Assembly (NCBI GenBank): GCA_023411265.1
Contig: JAEYOX010000070.1
Span: 1-62,451 of the forward strand
Length of the DNA: 62,451 nucleotides
From: Bacteroidota bacterium
Lineage (GTDB): Bacteria; Bacteroidota; Bacteroidia; Flavobacteriales; Weeksellaceae
Direction: 5' to 3'
Position numbers and translations under genes: made by a program. The notes beneath the pieces are model-generated. The model saw only the letters and a list, made by a program, of their open reading frames with translations. It was not told the DNA's origin and ran no database searches. Each line of letters begins with the position of its first letter. Positions within the stretch are counted from its first letter, which is position 1. Positions 34,328 to 43,129 of this stretch are shown in pieces.

Positions 34328-34362
34328 TTTCTCTTTTTGTTCTGCATTATAGCAAATTTATT

Positions 34363-34370
34363 TACATTTG
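34363..34370 (+). promoter_or_regulatory. -7 box for the 34391 gene
   Basis: TACATTTG matches TAnnTTTG and lies 20 bases before the ATG, which supports the start at 34391 over one at 34337 that would precede the box. Confidence 0.5.
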
Positions 34371-34390
34371 AGTTTACATTTCCTAATAAT

Positions 34391-34717
34391 ATGAAGAATT
34401 TAATCTTTGCAGGTGTGTTGCTGCTAGGCCTTTCGTTTCTGTTATATACGATGATGCCGGATTTTTCACCCGTCAGATTTTTTGAACCTGTCAGTCTTAT
34501 GGGTATGCTGGCCGGTATTGGAATTGGGCTCATTATCGGCGGAATTATTGGTTATCTCAGTAAGGGTTCAGCTATAAGAGAGGAAAAGAAAAGACAGGAA
34601 TTTAAAAAGCTTCTTGAGGAACGCGCAGCTTTACAGAAACAAGCTGAAGAACTTGCTAAAAAGGAAGAAACATTAAGACAAGAATCTCTTCTAAAAAGTG
34701 GTGCGCAGAATTTATAA
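34391..34717 (+). CDS. Small membrane protein with coiled-coil tail
   Basis: The 108-residue protein has two hydrophobic helices (about 2-22 and 36-58, the second Gly/Ile-rich: GIGIGLIIGGIIGYL) and a charged coiled-coil C-terminus (about 65-102, with repeated E-K-K-R-Q heptad-like spacing). It resembles small membrane proteins of unknown role near proteases or transporters. The stop codon lies inside a 12-bp hairpin. No family name is recognised. Confidence 0.7.
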   Translation: MKNLIFAGVLLLGLSFLLYTMMPDFSPVRFFEPVSLMGMLAGIGIGLIIGGIIGYLSKGSAIREEKKRQEFKKLLEERAALQKQAEELAKKEETLRQESLLKSGAQNL

Positions 34718-34727
34718 TTCTGCGCAC
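34701..34727 (+). terminator. Hairpin spanning the stop codon
   Basis: GTGCGCAGAATT (34701-34712) and AATTCTGCGCAC (34716-34727) form a perfect 12-bp stem with loop TAT. The TAA stop at 34715-34717 is partly in the loop and right arm. The T tract after it is poor (TTATTT), so it may be a terminator or an mRNA 3' stabiliser. It lies between convergent genes. Confidence 0.65.
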
Positions 34728-34757
34728 TTATTTAAATTAATTTCATTATAATTTTCA

Positions 34758-35390
34758 TCAGAAAACATAACCAATACCTAAAATAATAAGGCTAGGCCTG
34801 TTGTCGTACCGAATAACATAATCAGGATTAATGGTATTGGAAGCGGAATTCACATAGGTTCTTTCGTCTGAAGTGAAAGCGCCTTCATATCTTGCCGTAA
34901 TAACCACTTTGCTTATTTGGGACTGAAGGCCAAATTGGTATCCTACTGTAAAATTATTCTTCGCATTTTCCTTGAAATCATTGTACTGGTTGTCAGATTT
35001 TAGATTATAACTGGCTACAGGACCAGCTACTACCCCTAAAAGATTACTCAATACATTCACCCCTACAAGCACAGGCAAATCTATTCGGTTGCTTTCCGCT
35101 TCAATAGTTGTATTGCTATCTCTGTGGGTGAAAGAGTTTTTAAAAGTAGTATAATACAATTCGGGCATAATAAAGAACGAAGAAGGAAGATCAACCTTGG
35201 CAGAAATTCCGATATTGAATCCTATATTATTCTTCCCTCCATCATGGTAAATTTGAGGGACAGCGTTGCTTAAATTCTCCCAAGAAGGTTTTCCGGTCGG
35301 GAAAATCATGTTGGCTTTTCCTGCAACTGATACTTGTGCAGCAACACCAACAGAGGCTAAAATCAATAGGCTGAAAAGTAATTTATTCAT
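34758..35390 (-). CDS. Outer-membrane beta-barrel protein after mlaF
   Basis: The 210-residue product starts MNKLLFSLLILASVGVAAQVSV, a Sec signal, then alternating beta strands and ends in LIILGIGYVF, a terminal aromatic signal for BamA. It resembles small PorT/OmpX-like barrels of Bacteroidetes. Its ATG overlaps the end of mlaF by 8 bases, so it is the third gene of an mlaE-mlaF operon and should be translationally coupled. An in-frame ATG eight codons earlier is less likely because the signal peptide starts at 35390. Confidence 0.8.
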   Translation of the reverse strand: MNKLLFSLLILASVGVAAQVSVAGKANMIFPTGKPSWENLSNAVPQIYHDGGKNNIGFNIGISAKVDLPSSFFIMPELYYTTFKNSFTHRDSNTTIEAESNRIDLPVLVGVNVLSNLLGVVAGPVASYNLKSDNQYNDFKENAKNNFTVGYQFGLQSQISKVVITARYEGAFTSDERTYVNSASNTINPDYVIRYDNRPSLIILGIGYVF

Positions 35391-36186
35391 TTTCCTTAGG
35401 TTTAACATTTTCAATCGAAGTTTTGTCCGTGGACAAGAAATAATCTCTCAGTTCTTTGAAAAGTTCTGATGAATATACAAAATCAATCAGATTTTCATTT
35501 TTTGCTGTAATAACATTATCTTTATTTCCTTCCCATTCCAGAAGACCGTCTTTAAGATATACAATTTTCTCGCCAATAGTCATCACCGAATTCATATCAT
35601 GGGTGTTTATAATGGTAGTAGTATTGTATTCCTGAGTGATTTCTACCAGCAAATCATCGATAACATTAGAAGTAAATGGATCCAGTCCAGAATTAGGCTC
35701 ATCACAGAAAAGATATTTAGGATTGTTCACTATAGCTCGTCCAATGGCCACTCTTTTTTGCATGCCGCCGGAAATTTCTGATGGAAATTTTCTACTTGCT
35801 CCTTCCAAGTGCACACTGTCCATCACTTCCCTTGCTCGTCTTTTTTTCTCCCTAAATGTAAGGTTTGTAAACATGTCCAGAGGAAAAGTAATATTCTCTT
35901 CCACGGTAAGAGAGTCGAAAAGTGCACCTCCCTGAAAAACCGTGCCTATTTCAGACCGCAGTTTTTGCTTTTCTTCCCGTGACATAGTTATAATATCTCT
36001 ATCATCGAAAAGAATAGTGCCGGACGATGGTTCATACACATTCAGAAGGGATTTTAAAAATACTGTTTTGCCTGAACCACTTTGCCCGATGATGAGGTTC
36101 ACTTTTCCGGTTTCGAATGTGGTGGTAATTCCTTTAAGAACTTCGGTTTCTGCAAACTGCTTTTTTAAATTTTTAACTTCAATCAT
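35383..36186 (-). CDS. mlaF: MlaF-like ABC transporter ATPase
   Basis: The 267-residue ATPase has Walker A GQSGSGKT near 34-41, Q-loop in TVFQGGALFDSLTVEENI (the GALFDS text is typical of MlaF), ABC signature SGGMQKRVAIGRA and Walker B YLFCDEPNSGLDP. With MlaE it would energise lipid transfer between inner and outer membrane. Its start overlaps the stop of mlaE by one base and its end overlaps a beta-barrel gene by eight. The C-terminal 20 residues after the core are extra. Confidence 0.92.
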   Translation of the reverse strand: MIEVKNLKKQFAETEVLKGITTTFETGKVNLIIGQSGSGKTVFLKSLLNVYEPSSGTILFDDRDIITMSREEKQKLRSEIGTVFQGGALFDSLTVEENITFPLDMFTNLTFREKKRRAREVMDSVHLEGASRKFPSEISGGMQKRVAIGRAIVNNPKYLFCDEPNSGLDPFTSNVIDDLLVEITQEYNTTTIINTHDMNSVMTIGEKIVYLKDGLLEWEGNKDNVITAKNENLIDFVYSSELFKELRDYFLSTDKTSIENVKPKENE

Positions 36187-36938
36187 CAGCTTAAAATCAT
36201 TTGGGTCAATAATAGTTCGGTAATGATAATAAAGACCATAGTCCAGACTACCGCTTGGGTGCTTGCTCTTCCAACTTCCAGAGAGCCTCCTTTTACATTA
36301 TATCCAAAATAAGCCGGAACCGTAGCAATGATGAACGCAAAAACCAAAGTTTTGATGAAAGCATAGTAGTAAAATAGATTCGGCATATACATCTGAATAC
36401 CGGTAGCATAATCGTCCTCAGTCCAGTTGCCTGTCATTTCCCCGGCGAAGTATCCGCCCAAAATCCCCATGAAAATACTAATCGCAATCAACAGAGGATT
36501 AAAAATAAGACTTGCCAGAATTTTCGGTAATATTAGGAAGTTAGGAGAATTAACGCCCATAATATCTAATGCATCAATCTGTTCGGAAACTCGCATGGTG
36601 CCGATGCTCGATGCAATGTAAGAACCTACTTTGCCCGCCAAAACCAAGCTGATAATTGTAGGCGAAAACTCCAATACAAGCACAGCCTTTGTAGCATATC
36701 CAACGAAAGATGCCGGTATAGGAAACGCAGAGGCTTCAAAATTATTATACATTTGAATGGCTACTACCGCACCTACAAAGATAGAGGTAAAAACTACCAA
36801 TCCGAAGGAGTTTACTCCTAAGTCATTGATTTCTCTCATCAGGTGTTTCCAGAAAACAGACATTTTCTGAGGTGTTCTGATGGATTTTCCCATCAGTAAA
36901 AAGTATTCCCCAAAAGCGTTCAGAAACTTTTTTATCAT
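36186..36938 (-). CDS. mlaE: MlaE-like ABC transporter permease
   Basis: The 250-residue permease has an amphipathic N-terminal helix and five or so membrane segments, with the family blocks SIFVGAVVAIQMYNNFEASA, GKVGSYIASSIGTMRVSEQIDALDIMGVNS and TYGYNVKGGS-like YFGYNVKGGSLEVGRAST. Such permeases work with an MCE protein (MlaD) to move phospholipids. Here MlaD is not adjacent; a single-copy MCE gene lies at 54325. First gene of the mlaE-mlaF-barrel operon. Confidence 0.93.
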   Translation of the reverse strand: MIKKFLNAFGEYFLLMGKSIRTPQKMSVFWKHLMREINDLGVNSFGLVVFTSIFVGAVVAIQMYNNFEASAFPIPASFVGYATKAVLVLEFSPTIISLVLAGKVGSYIASSIGTMRVSEQIDALDIMGVNSPNFLILPKILASLIFNPLLIAISIFMGILGGYFAGEMTGNWTEDDYATGIQMYMPNLFYYYAFIKTLVFAFIIATVPAYFGYNVKGGSLEVGRASTQAVVWTMVFIIITELLLTQMILS

Positions 36939-36976
36939 GCGGCTAAATTAATATTTTTCTACTTATTTTCTGATGA

Positions 36977-38353
36977 TTAATACGCTTTTTTATCTCCTGC
37001 CACCACAAGATATACGGTCTTGATAATAATAACAATATCCAGAATCAGGCTCCAGTTTTTCACATAAAAAGCATCGGCCAAAATTCTTTTTTTCATTTCC
37101 ACCTTCATATCACCGGTATCACCCCGAAGACCGTTTACCTGAGCAAGACCTGTAATACCTGGTTTTACAAGACTCCGAATGGTATATTTTCCAATTTTTG
37201 TTTTATAAAAATCATCCACCAGCAACATGTGCGGACGTGGCCCCACTACGGACATTTCACCTCGCATCACATTGACAAACTGCGGCATTTCATCCAAACT
37301 GGTTTTTCTCAAAAATCTCCCCACAGATGTGATGCGGTCGTCATTTTCTCTGGTAGTTTTACTGGCGGATTCATCATTGACTACCATTGTCCGGAATTTG
37401 TAACAATAAAAAACCTCATCGTGATAACCATACCGCTTCTGCTTAAAAAACACAGGGCCTTTGCTGTTCAATTTAATCAATATAGCAATAAGGGGAAATA
37501 GCCAGGAAGCAATCAAAATAAGCACCAAAGCAGAAAACACAAGGTCAAAAATCCTTTTTATCAGCCAGTTGGTGAAATAATCTAAAGGAAATTTAGCAGG
37601 ATATAAAACCGGCTGGGTTTCAATGTGCATCACTTCATATTTGAAATAATGGTTGTTATCCGTTTCCGGGATCAGTGCGACTTTTACTTTATGGATTTCG
37701 GCCTGTTGATAAATTTCATTCTGCAGTTGCGCGCCTATTCCTGAGTCGTACGCAGGCATATACAACGTATGAATGCCTTTTTCACTCCAGAAAGCTACCA
37801 ATTCATCTTTTTTAATTTCTGAATATGGATAATGATGAATTTTAAAACCATAATCCGTTCGTTCTTTTAGTGCGTTTTCCAATATTTCTACAGCATCCGT
37901 CTTTGCTCCCAAAAACATGACATTTCTGAAATTAAGGCCTTTAGTCCTCAAAAATTTCAGGAAAAAGAATATGATGGATTTCAGGAAATACAAAATAACG
38001 AATAGGCTGATGGCCAGACCGAAACGCTCGTGTTTCAAGAAAATATTATTGCTTACTTTTCCTAAAAGAATAATTCCGAACAGAAAAATAAGGATATGGC
38101 TAATGAGCCTTTCCAAATATAAAGTGTAGGTGAGATTCCTGGGAATATCGTACAATTTTGTCCTGCTGCTGAGCAAAATCCAAAATAACGTAAGTAAAAG
38201 TATGGAAAGCCCGTTCTGCTCCCAATCCACGTCCTGAATCTGAAGTTCCCTGTTTCTAAGGTTAAAAAAGAAAACAAAAACAAAAGCTATGATAAGGATA
38301 TCCAGCAGGATGACAATTCCCTTGAAATATTTGGAAAACCGAAGCTTCTGCAT
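36977..38353 (-). CDS. Undecaprenyl-phosphate sugar transferase (polyprenyl glycosylphosphotransferase)
   Basis: The 458-residue protein has four or five N-terminal membrane helices, a Rossmann-like CoA-binding domain about 130-250, and a bacterial sugar transferase domain (about 270-455) with FFKQKRYGYHDEVFYCYKFRTM, TSLDEMPQFVNVMRGEMSVVGPRP and KPGITGLAQVNG. It transfers a hexose-1-phosphate from a UDP-sugar to undecaprenyl phosphate, starting a surface polysaccharide. It stands alone here; no other glycan gene is adjacent, apart from the epimerase at 10.5 kb. Confidence 0.92.
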   Translation of the reverse strand: MQKLRFSKYFKGIVILLDILIIAFVFVFFFNLRNRELQIQDVDWEQNGLSILLLTLFWILLSSRTKLYDIPRNLTYTLYLERLISHILIFLFGIILLGKVSNNIFLKHERFGLAISLFVILYFLKSIIFFFLKFLRTKGLNFRNVMFLGAKTDAVEILENALKERTDYGFKIHHYPYSEIKKDELVAFWSEKGIHTLYMPAYDSGIGAQLQNEIYQQAEIHKVKVALIPETDNNHYFKYEVMHIETQPVLYPAKFPLDYFTNWLIKRIFDLVFSALVLILIASWLFPLIAILIKLNSKGPVFFKQKRYGYHDEVFYCYKFRTMVVNDESASKTTRENDDRITSVGRFLRKTSLDEMPQFVNVMRGEMSVVGPRPHMLLVDDFYKTKIGKYTIRSLVKPGITGLAQVNGLRGDTGDMKVEMKKRILADAFYVKNWSLILDIVIIIKTVYLVVAGDKKAY

Positions 38354-38548
38354 TTTGTTTTTTTAAAAAGAAATAAATATAAGATTTTTTTCCTTACAAT
38401 CACCGGACAGCTGCTGAACTATAAGAGTGACTGCCAACCTATAAGGAAACCTGAAGATTAAATAAAATCCATTCAATATCCAGTTGCAAATTAAAAATCT
38501 TCTCTCAGCGTAAGAAAGAAGGTTTTAATAGATCATTTCCTGCTAAAA

Positions 38549-39178
38549 TCAAGGAATATTCAAGTATTTATGTGTTTGTACAGATGCCTGCCAGTGGGGG
38601 TTCGCCAGAATATAATCTGTTATTTTAGGGTACATTTCATCTCTTTTGCTCCATTCACTTTGTAAAAAAAGCCTGCATTCGGAAGAAACCTGTGCTGCCT
38701 GTTCTTCTGCAAATTTAAAATCGTGCTGATTGAAAACAATCATTTTCAATTCATGAGCTTTCTTATAAATTTCCGGTTGTGGTAATCCTGTTTTCTTAGG
38801 GGAAAGACAAATCCAGTCCAGAGTTCCGCTCATGGGATATGCACCCGAGGTTTCAATATGAATGGTGCATCCTAATTCTTTCAGCCTTCGTGTGAGGATC
38901 TCCAGATTCCACATCAGCGGCTCACCGCCTGTTAATACGATAGTTTTACAAAAACTTGCTGCTGTTTCGGCAACTCCAGCCGCATCCATGAGCGGATGCA
39001 GGTTCGGATCCCAGCTTTCTTTTACATCACACCAATGGCAGCCGACATCGCAGCCGCCTAATCTGATAAAATAAGCCGCTTTTCCGGTATGCGCACCTTC
39101 ACCCTGTATGGTATAAAAATGCTCCATCACGGGGAGCATTCTTCCTTGGTCTAATAGTATTTCCTGATCGTTTGTCAT
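38549..39178 (-). CDS. queE: 7-carboxy-7-deazaguanine synthase QueE
   Basis: QueE is a radical SAM enzyme that makes the 7-deazapurine core of queuosine from CPH4. The 209-residue protein has the FYTIQGEGAHTGKAAYFIRL start and Cys43, Cys47, Cys50 in CDVGCHWC as the 4Fe-4S site (CxxxCxxC), with GGEPLMW for SAM binding. It is the last gene of a run with pgi, a methyltransferase and folD, 43 bases after folD. QueC, QueD and Tgt are not in the window. Confidence 0.92.
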   Translation of the reverse strand: MTNDQEILLDQGRMLPVMEHFYTIQGEGAHTGKAAYFIRLGGCDVGCHWCDVKESWDPNLHPLMDAAGVAETAASFCKTIVLTGGEPLMWNLEILTRRLKELGCTIHIETSGAYPMSGTLDWICLSPKKTGLPQPEIYKKAHELKMIVFNQHDFKFAEEQAAQVSSECRLFLQSEWSKRDEMYPKITDYILANPHWQASVQTHKYLNIP

Positions 39179-39221
39179 TTATTTTCCGACAAAATCCTTT
39201 CCTGAATTCTGTCCGGCAAAA

Positions 39222-40100
39222 TTATTTATTAAATCTCTTGTAGGCAAGTAATGTGTTTTTCATCAGCATTGCCCGCGTCATAGGCCCTACACCGCCGGGA
39301 ACCGGAGTAATCCAGCTGGCTTTGGGTTCGCAACTTTCATAATCCACATCTCCTTCTAAATGATAGCCTTTTTCTCCAGTATCTTCTACTCTTGTAATTC
39401 CGACATCAATAATGACTGCGCCTTCCTTGATCATGTCTGCTCTCAAATACTTTGGAGCACCTAATGCCACGATGACAATATCTGCATTGCGGGTATATGC
39501 CTCAATATTCCGAGTGTGGCTGTGTACTATGGTAACGGTGGCATCGCCAGGGCTCCCCTTGCTACTCATCAAAATACTGATAGGCCTTCCCACAATTCTA
39601 CTTCGGCCCACTACTACACAGTGTTTTCCCCTAGTAGGAATATCGTACCTTTCCAATAATGTAAGGATTCCGTACGGTGTTGCGGGAAGAAACGCTTCCA
39701 TTTCCAGTGCCATTCTGCCGAAATTTTCAGGATGAAAACCATCCACATCTTTTTTTGGATCAATAGCATTGATAATTTTCTCCTGATCCATCCCTTTAGG
39801 AAGCGGAAGTTGTACAATAAACCCGTCCACTTCTTCATTACTATTCAGTTTTTCAATTTCTTCCAAAAGCTCTTCCTCACAAATGGTATCCGGCATCCTG
39901 ATTAATGAAGAAACAAATCCTACGTCCTTGCAGTCCTTCACCTTGCTGTTTACATAAGCTTTGCTTGCCCCGTTTTCACCTACCAGTATCGCGGCCAGAT
40001 GAGGTGGCCTATTTCCAATTGCTGTAATTTTTTCTACTTCAAGTTGTATTTCTTTTTTGATTTCTGTTGAAATTTTGAGTCCGTCAAGAATCTGAGCCAT
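39222..40100 (-). CDS. folD: Methylenetetrahydrofolate dehydrogenase/cyclohydrolase
   Basis: FolD interconverts methylene-, methenyl- and formyl-tetrahydrofolate for one-carbon supply. The 292-residue protein shows the catalytic YVNSKVKDCKDVGF block near 50-63 with Lys, the VQLPLPKGMDQEKI block, the NADP site VVVGRSRIVGRPISILM near 162-178, and PVPGGVGPMTRAML near the end. It lies one base after the methyltransferase gene in an operon. Confidence 0.96.
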   Translation of the reverse strand: MAQILDGLKISTEIKKEIQLEVEKITAIGNRPPHLAAILVGENGASKAYVNSKVKDCKDVGFVSSLIRMPDTICEEELLEEIEKLNSNEEVDGFIVQLPLPKGMDQEKIINAIDPKKDVDGFHPENFGRMALEMEAFLPATPYGILTLLERYDIPTRGKHCVVVGRSRIVGRPISILMSSKGSPGDATVTIVHSHTRNIEAYTRNADIVIVALGAPKYLRADMIKEGAVIIDVGITRVEDTGEKGYHLEGDVDYESCEPKASWITPVPGGVGPMTRAMLMKNTLLAYKRFNK

Positions 40101-40101
40101 T

Positions 40102-40938
40102 TTATTTATTTTTGATGATTACAATATCTTGGAAATGGCCGCCATTTTCTTTTGAAACGAAGCCATTCCAATACCCAAAGTGTATATTTTCGATTTCTAG
40201 TTTTGCATTTTCAGTCATTTGCTGTAAGAGAGGAATGCTGACCGCAATATTCGCAGATTCCACTTTTTTATTCATCAGTCGATATCCCTCTGAGAACTGG
40301 TGCGGAAAGTTGAATCCTTCATTGTCTATAATCTTCTCTTCTGTATTTTTATCATACAAAAAGAAAGTAGCCAGACACTTTCCGTCAGGTCTCATTACCC
40401 TCTTTATTTCATGTAAATAATGTTGAATTTCCGTGATTTTCATGTGGGTAAAAACAGAAAAAAGAAAAACTTTATCAAAATGATGATGGGGGTATGGAAA
40501 CTTAAAATCCGAAACCCTAGCATCAAAAGTATTGTACAAATCGTTGTGAAGCGGGACAAATTTAAAATTGAAGTTGGGATATTTCGCTGTAATATTTTTC
40601 TCGCACCACTCCACACCTTTTTTTACAACATCGAAACCTTCGTATTGTCCTGTGGTAATTATTTCGGTGAGAGGAACCGCAGTACGTCCTATTCCGCTGC
40701 CGATATCCAGCACAACGTCACCGCTTTTCAAATCAATAAATTCTAAAAGTTGCTGAACTTGTTTTTGCCCTTGTTCTATAAAATCTCCTGCACCAATATA
40801 AATGTCCCCTTTTTTAGGTTCCATTGCCCTTTTCTGTCCAAAAATTTTCCGACAGAAATCCTGAGGCAAATAATATACTTCCCGCACCAACAGTCGAAGG
40901 TTGGGACTTAGAGAATAATATAGCGAACGCAAACTCAT
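40102..40938 (-). CDS. Class I SAM-dependent methyltransferase, substrate unknown
   Basis: The 278-residue protein has the Rossmann motif VVLDIGSGIGRTAVPL near 75-90, an FDVVKKGVEW strand-turn carrying the acidic SAM ligand, and HHHFDKVFLFSVFTHM near 148-163, the class I motif IV area. The N-terminal 60 residues are extra and may bind substrate or membrane (basic, aromatic). It overlaps pgi by one base (TAATG) and precedes folD by one base, so it is tightly co-translated with central metabolism genes. No substrate can be named. Confidence 0.82.
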   Translation of the reverse strand: MSLRSLYYSLSPNLRLLVREVYYLPQDFCRKIFGQKRAMEPKKGDIYIGAGDFIEQGQKQVQQLLEFIDLKSGDVVLDIGSGIGRTAVPLTEIITTGQYEGFDVVKKGVEWCEKNITAKYPNFNFKFVPLHNDLYNTFDARVSDFKFPYPHHHFDKVFLFSVFTHMKITEIQHYLHEIKRVMRPDGKCLATFFLYDKNTEEKIIDNEGFNFPHQFSEGYRLMNKKVESANIAVSIPLLQQMTENAKLEIENIHFGYWNGFVSKENGGHFQDIVIIKNK

Positions 40939-42578
40939 TAATTATGTTGTTTAAAAAAAGCTATTAAACCATTGGTAGAGCTATCGTGCGATGTAATATG
41001 ATGATCGTTTTTCAACTCCGGAAGTATCGTTTTGGCCAGAACTTTTCCCAATTCTACTCCAAACTGATCATAACTGAAAATGTTCCAGATCACGCCCTGA
41101 ACAAATATTTTGTGTTCATAAAGTGCAATAAGCTGTCCCAAAGAGAAAGGAGTCAACTCCCTAAATAGCAGACTATTTGTGGGTTTGTTGCCTTGAAAAA
41201 CCTTATGATTAACTAGATTTTCTACAGATTCAGTTTCCATTCCCGATTTTGCAAGTTCATTTCTTTCATCTGTTTTAGTTTTTCCAAAAGCCAAAGCTTC
41301 CGTTTGTGCGAAAAAGTTTGCCAGAAGTTTTTCCTGATGATCTGAAAGGTGATGTGCAGATTTGGTAAAAGCAATAAAATCTGCTGGAATCAGTGATGTT
41401 CCCTGATGAATCAGCTGAAAAAAAGCATGTTGTCCGTTGCTTCCTGGTTCGCCCCAAATAACCGGTCCTGTTTTGTAATTAACAAATTCGCCATTGCGGT
41501 CCACCGATTTGCCATTACTTTCCATATCTGCCTGTTGCAAAAATTTTGGAAATTGACTCAGATATTGTGCATAAGGAAGAATTGCATGAGTTTCAGCATG
41601 ATGAAAATTTCTGTACCAAATTCCCAGCAATCCCATGATAACCGGAATATTTTCTTTGAACTGTGTCGTCCGGAAATGCTGATCCACATCAAAAGCTCCC
41701 ATCAAAAGCTCTTCAAAACGTTGGAAACCAATAGCCAAAACAATGCTTAATCCGATGGAGCTCCACAAAGAATATCTACCGCCAACCCAATCCCAAAAAC
41801 GGAACATATTATTTTCATCAATCCCAAAGTTTTTCACTGCCTCGGCATGAGTGGAAATGGCTACAAAATGTTTCGAAATATCCATATTTTCGGCACCATG
41901 TTCTAAAAGCCATTTTTTGGCAGATGCTGCATTGGTCATGGTTTCCTGAGTGGTGAAAGTTTTGGAAGCAATTATAAAAAGTGTGGTTTCGGCATTCAGG
42001 ATTTTTAACGTTTCTACAAGATGATTTCCATCAATATTAGAAACAAAATGTACATTCAGCCGGGTTTTATAGTGTTTTAGAGCAGACGCAACCATTGCGG
42101 GGCCAAGATCTGAACCGCCGATTCCGATATTCACAACATCCGTAATTTCTTTGCCTGAAAATCCGCGATGCTCTCCGGAAATTACTTTCTCCGAAAAATC
42201 CCGCATTTGGTTCAAAACAAACCGAATGTCTACCTTTATATTTTTACCGTCATGAAAAAGGGGTTCATCCGAAGAATCACGAAGTGCAGTATGAAGAACC
42301 GCTCTGTTTTCAGTTTCATTGATCTTTTCTCCGGTAAATAAACTCTCTATAGCGTCCTTCACTTGGCATTCTACAGCGAGTTGTACCAGAAGTTCAAGGG
42401 TTTCTTGTGTGATGAGATTTTTGGAGTAATCGAAAATAAAATTTTCTTTCTCAATCGAAAAATTGTTAAAACGCTCCGGCTGCAGAAATAAAGTCCGCAA
42501 GTCAAAATCTGTCTGATCGAAATGAGTCTGAAGCTTTTTCCAAGCCTCTGTGGTAGTAGGATTTATTTTAGCGAGCAT
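40938..42578 (-). CDS. pgi: Glucose-6-phosphate isomerase
   Basis: Pgi interconverts glucose-6-phosphate and fructose-6-phosphate. The 546-residue protein has NIGIGGSDLGPAM near 155, SKTFTTQETMTNA near 210, the DWVGGRYSLWSSIGL signature near 265-280, GNFHHAETH-like FHHAETH with the catalytic His, and a C-terminal catalytic Lys within the SYDQFGVELGKVL signature. It is the first gene of a four-gene run. Length fits the E. coli type. Confidence 0.97.
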   Translation of the reverse strand: MLAKINPTTTEAWKKLQTHFDQTDFDLRTLFLQPERFNNFSIEKENFIFDYSKNLITQETLELLVQLAVECQVKDAIESLFTGEKINETENRAVLHTALRDSSDEPLFHDGKNIKVDIRFVLNQMRDFSEKVISGEHRGFSGKEITDVVNIGIGGSDLGPAMVASALKHYKTRLNVHFVSNIDGNHLVETLKILNAETTLFIIASKTFTTQETMTNAASAKKWLLEHGAENMDISKHFVAISTHAEAVKNFGIDENNMFRFWDWVGGRYSLWSSIGLSIVLAIGFQRFEELLMGAFDVDQHFRTTQFKENIPVIMGLLGIWYRNFHHAETHAILPYAQYLSQFPKFLQQADMESNGKSVDRNGEFVNYKTGPVIWGEPGSNGQHAFFQLIHQGTSLIPADFIAFTKSAHHLSDHQEKLLANFFAQTEALAFGKTKTDERNELAKSGMETESVENLVNHKVFQGNKPTNSLLFRELTPFSLGQLIALYEHKIFVQGVIWNIFSYDQFGVELGKVLAKTILPELKNDHHITSHDSSTNGLIAFFKQHN

Positions 42579-42612
42579 ACATCTGGAATTGAAACCGAAC
42601 TTCGAACTGAGA

Positions 42613-42620
42613 CAAAGTTA
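42613..42620 (-). promoter_or_regulatory. -7 box for the pgi operon
   Basis: The minus strand reads TAACTTTG, matching TAnnTTTG, 34 bases before the pgi ATG at 42578. Confidence 0.6.
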
Positions 42621-42665
42621 CGTAAAAATAAAGCTTTGGAACCAATACAATTGGCCGACAACAAT

Positions 42666-42695
42666 AAAAATCCGCCTCCAAATAATGAAAGCGGA
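42666..42695 (-). terminator. Weak terminator after the 42759 gene
   Basis: TCCGC (42671-42675) and GCGGA (42691-42695) make a short 5-bp stem; the minus strand then runs into five T. Placement fits the end of the small membrane gene, though the stem is short. Confidence 0.4.
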
Positions 42696-42758
42696 CAATA
42701 TGGAGTTTTGCTTGAGGATTACTTTCCCGGATCAAAGTGAGAAAGCAATGCCATCAAA

Positions 42759-43043
42759 TTAATGATGACCATGATTAACAAACGGACCGCGTCCTTTCGG
42801 ATTGTTATAGATTATTTCCGCACCTTGTTCCGGCAAAGTTTTTCTCCTTACTTCTTCAGGGTCGAAAGGCTTTGTTTTTCCGAAATACTCTCTTAATCCG
42901 GCAGTTAGCCACATTGGAATAATCACTCCGAAAAACATGATGATACACCAGAACCCTATGAGCATCATGATGATAAAAAACACGAACCAGAAAAACTGGT
43001 AGCCGGGCCAGAAAGAGGATAATATCATTAACATTGAATTCAA
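42759..43043 (-). CDS. Small membrane protein, function unknown
   Basis: The 94-residue protein has two closely spaced hydrophobic segments (about 5-25 and 26-50, very rich in Phe, Ile and Trp) and a polar C-terminus with FDPEEVRRKTLPEQGAEI, ending in HGHH. The His-rich end could bind metal, but three His are little evidence. No family recognised. It is in a slot between pgi and the class I fumarase, all on the minus strand. Confidence 0.65.
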   Translation of the reverse strand: MNSMLMILSSFWPGYQFFWFVFFIIMMLIGFWCIIMFFGVIIPMWLTAGLREYFGKTKPFDPEEVRRKTLPEQGAEIIYNNPKGRGPFVNHGHH

Positions 43044-43129
43044 ATTTTAAGCAAAAATAAATTATTTTGTTGTATTAAAAAAGTTTTTCACCTCTGATTT
43101 TGTTATTTGAAAAGCAATTAAGTTTTTTT

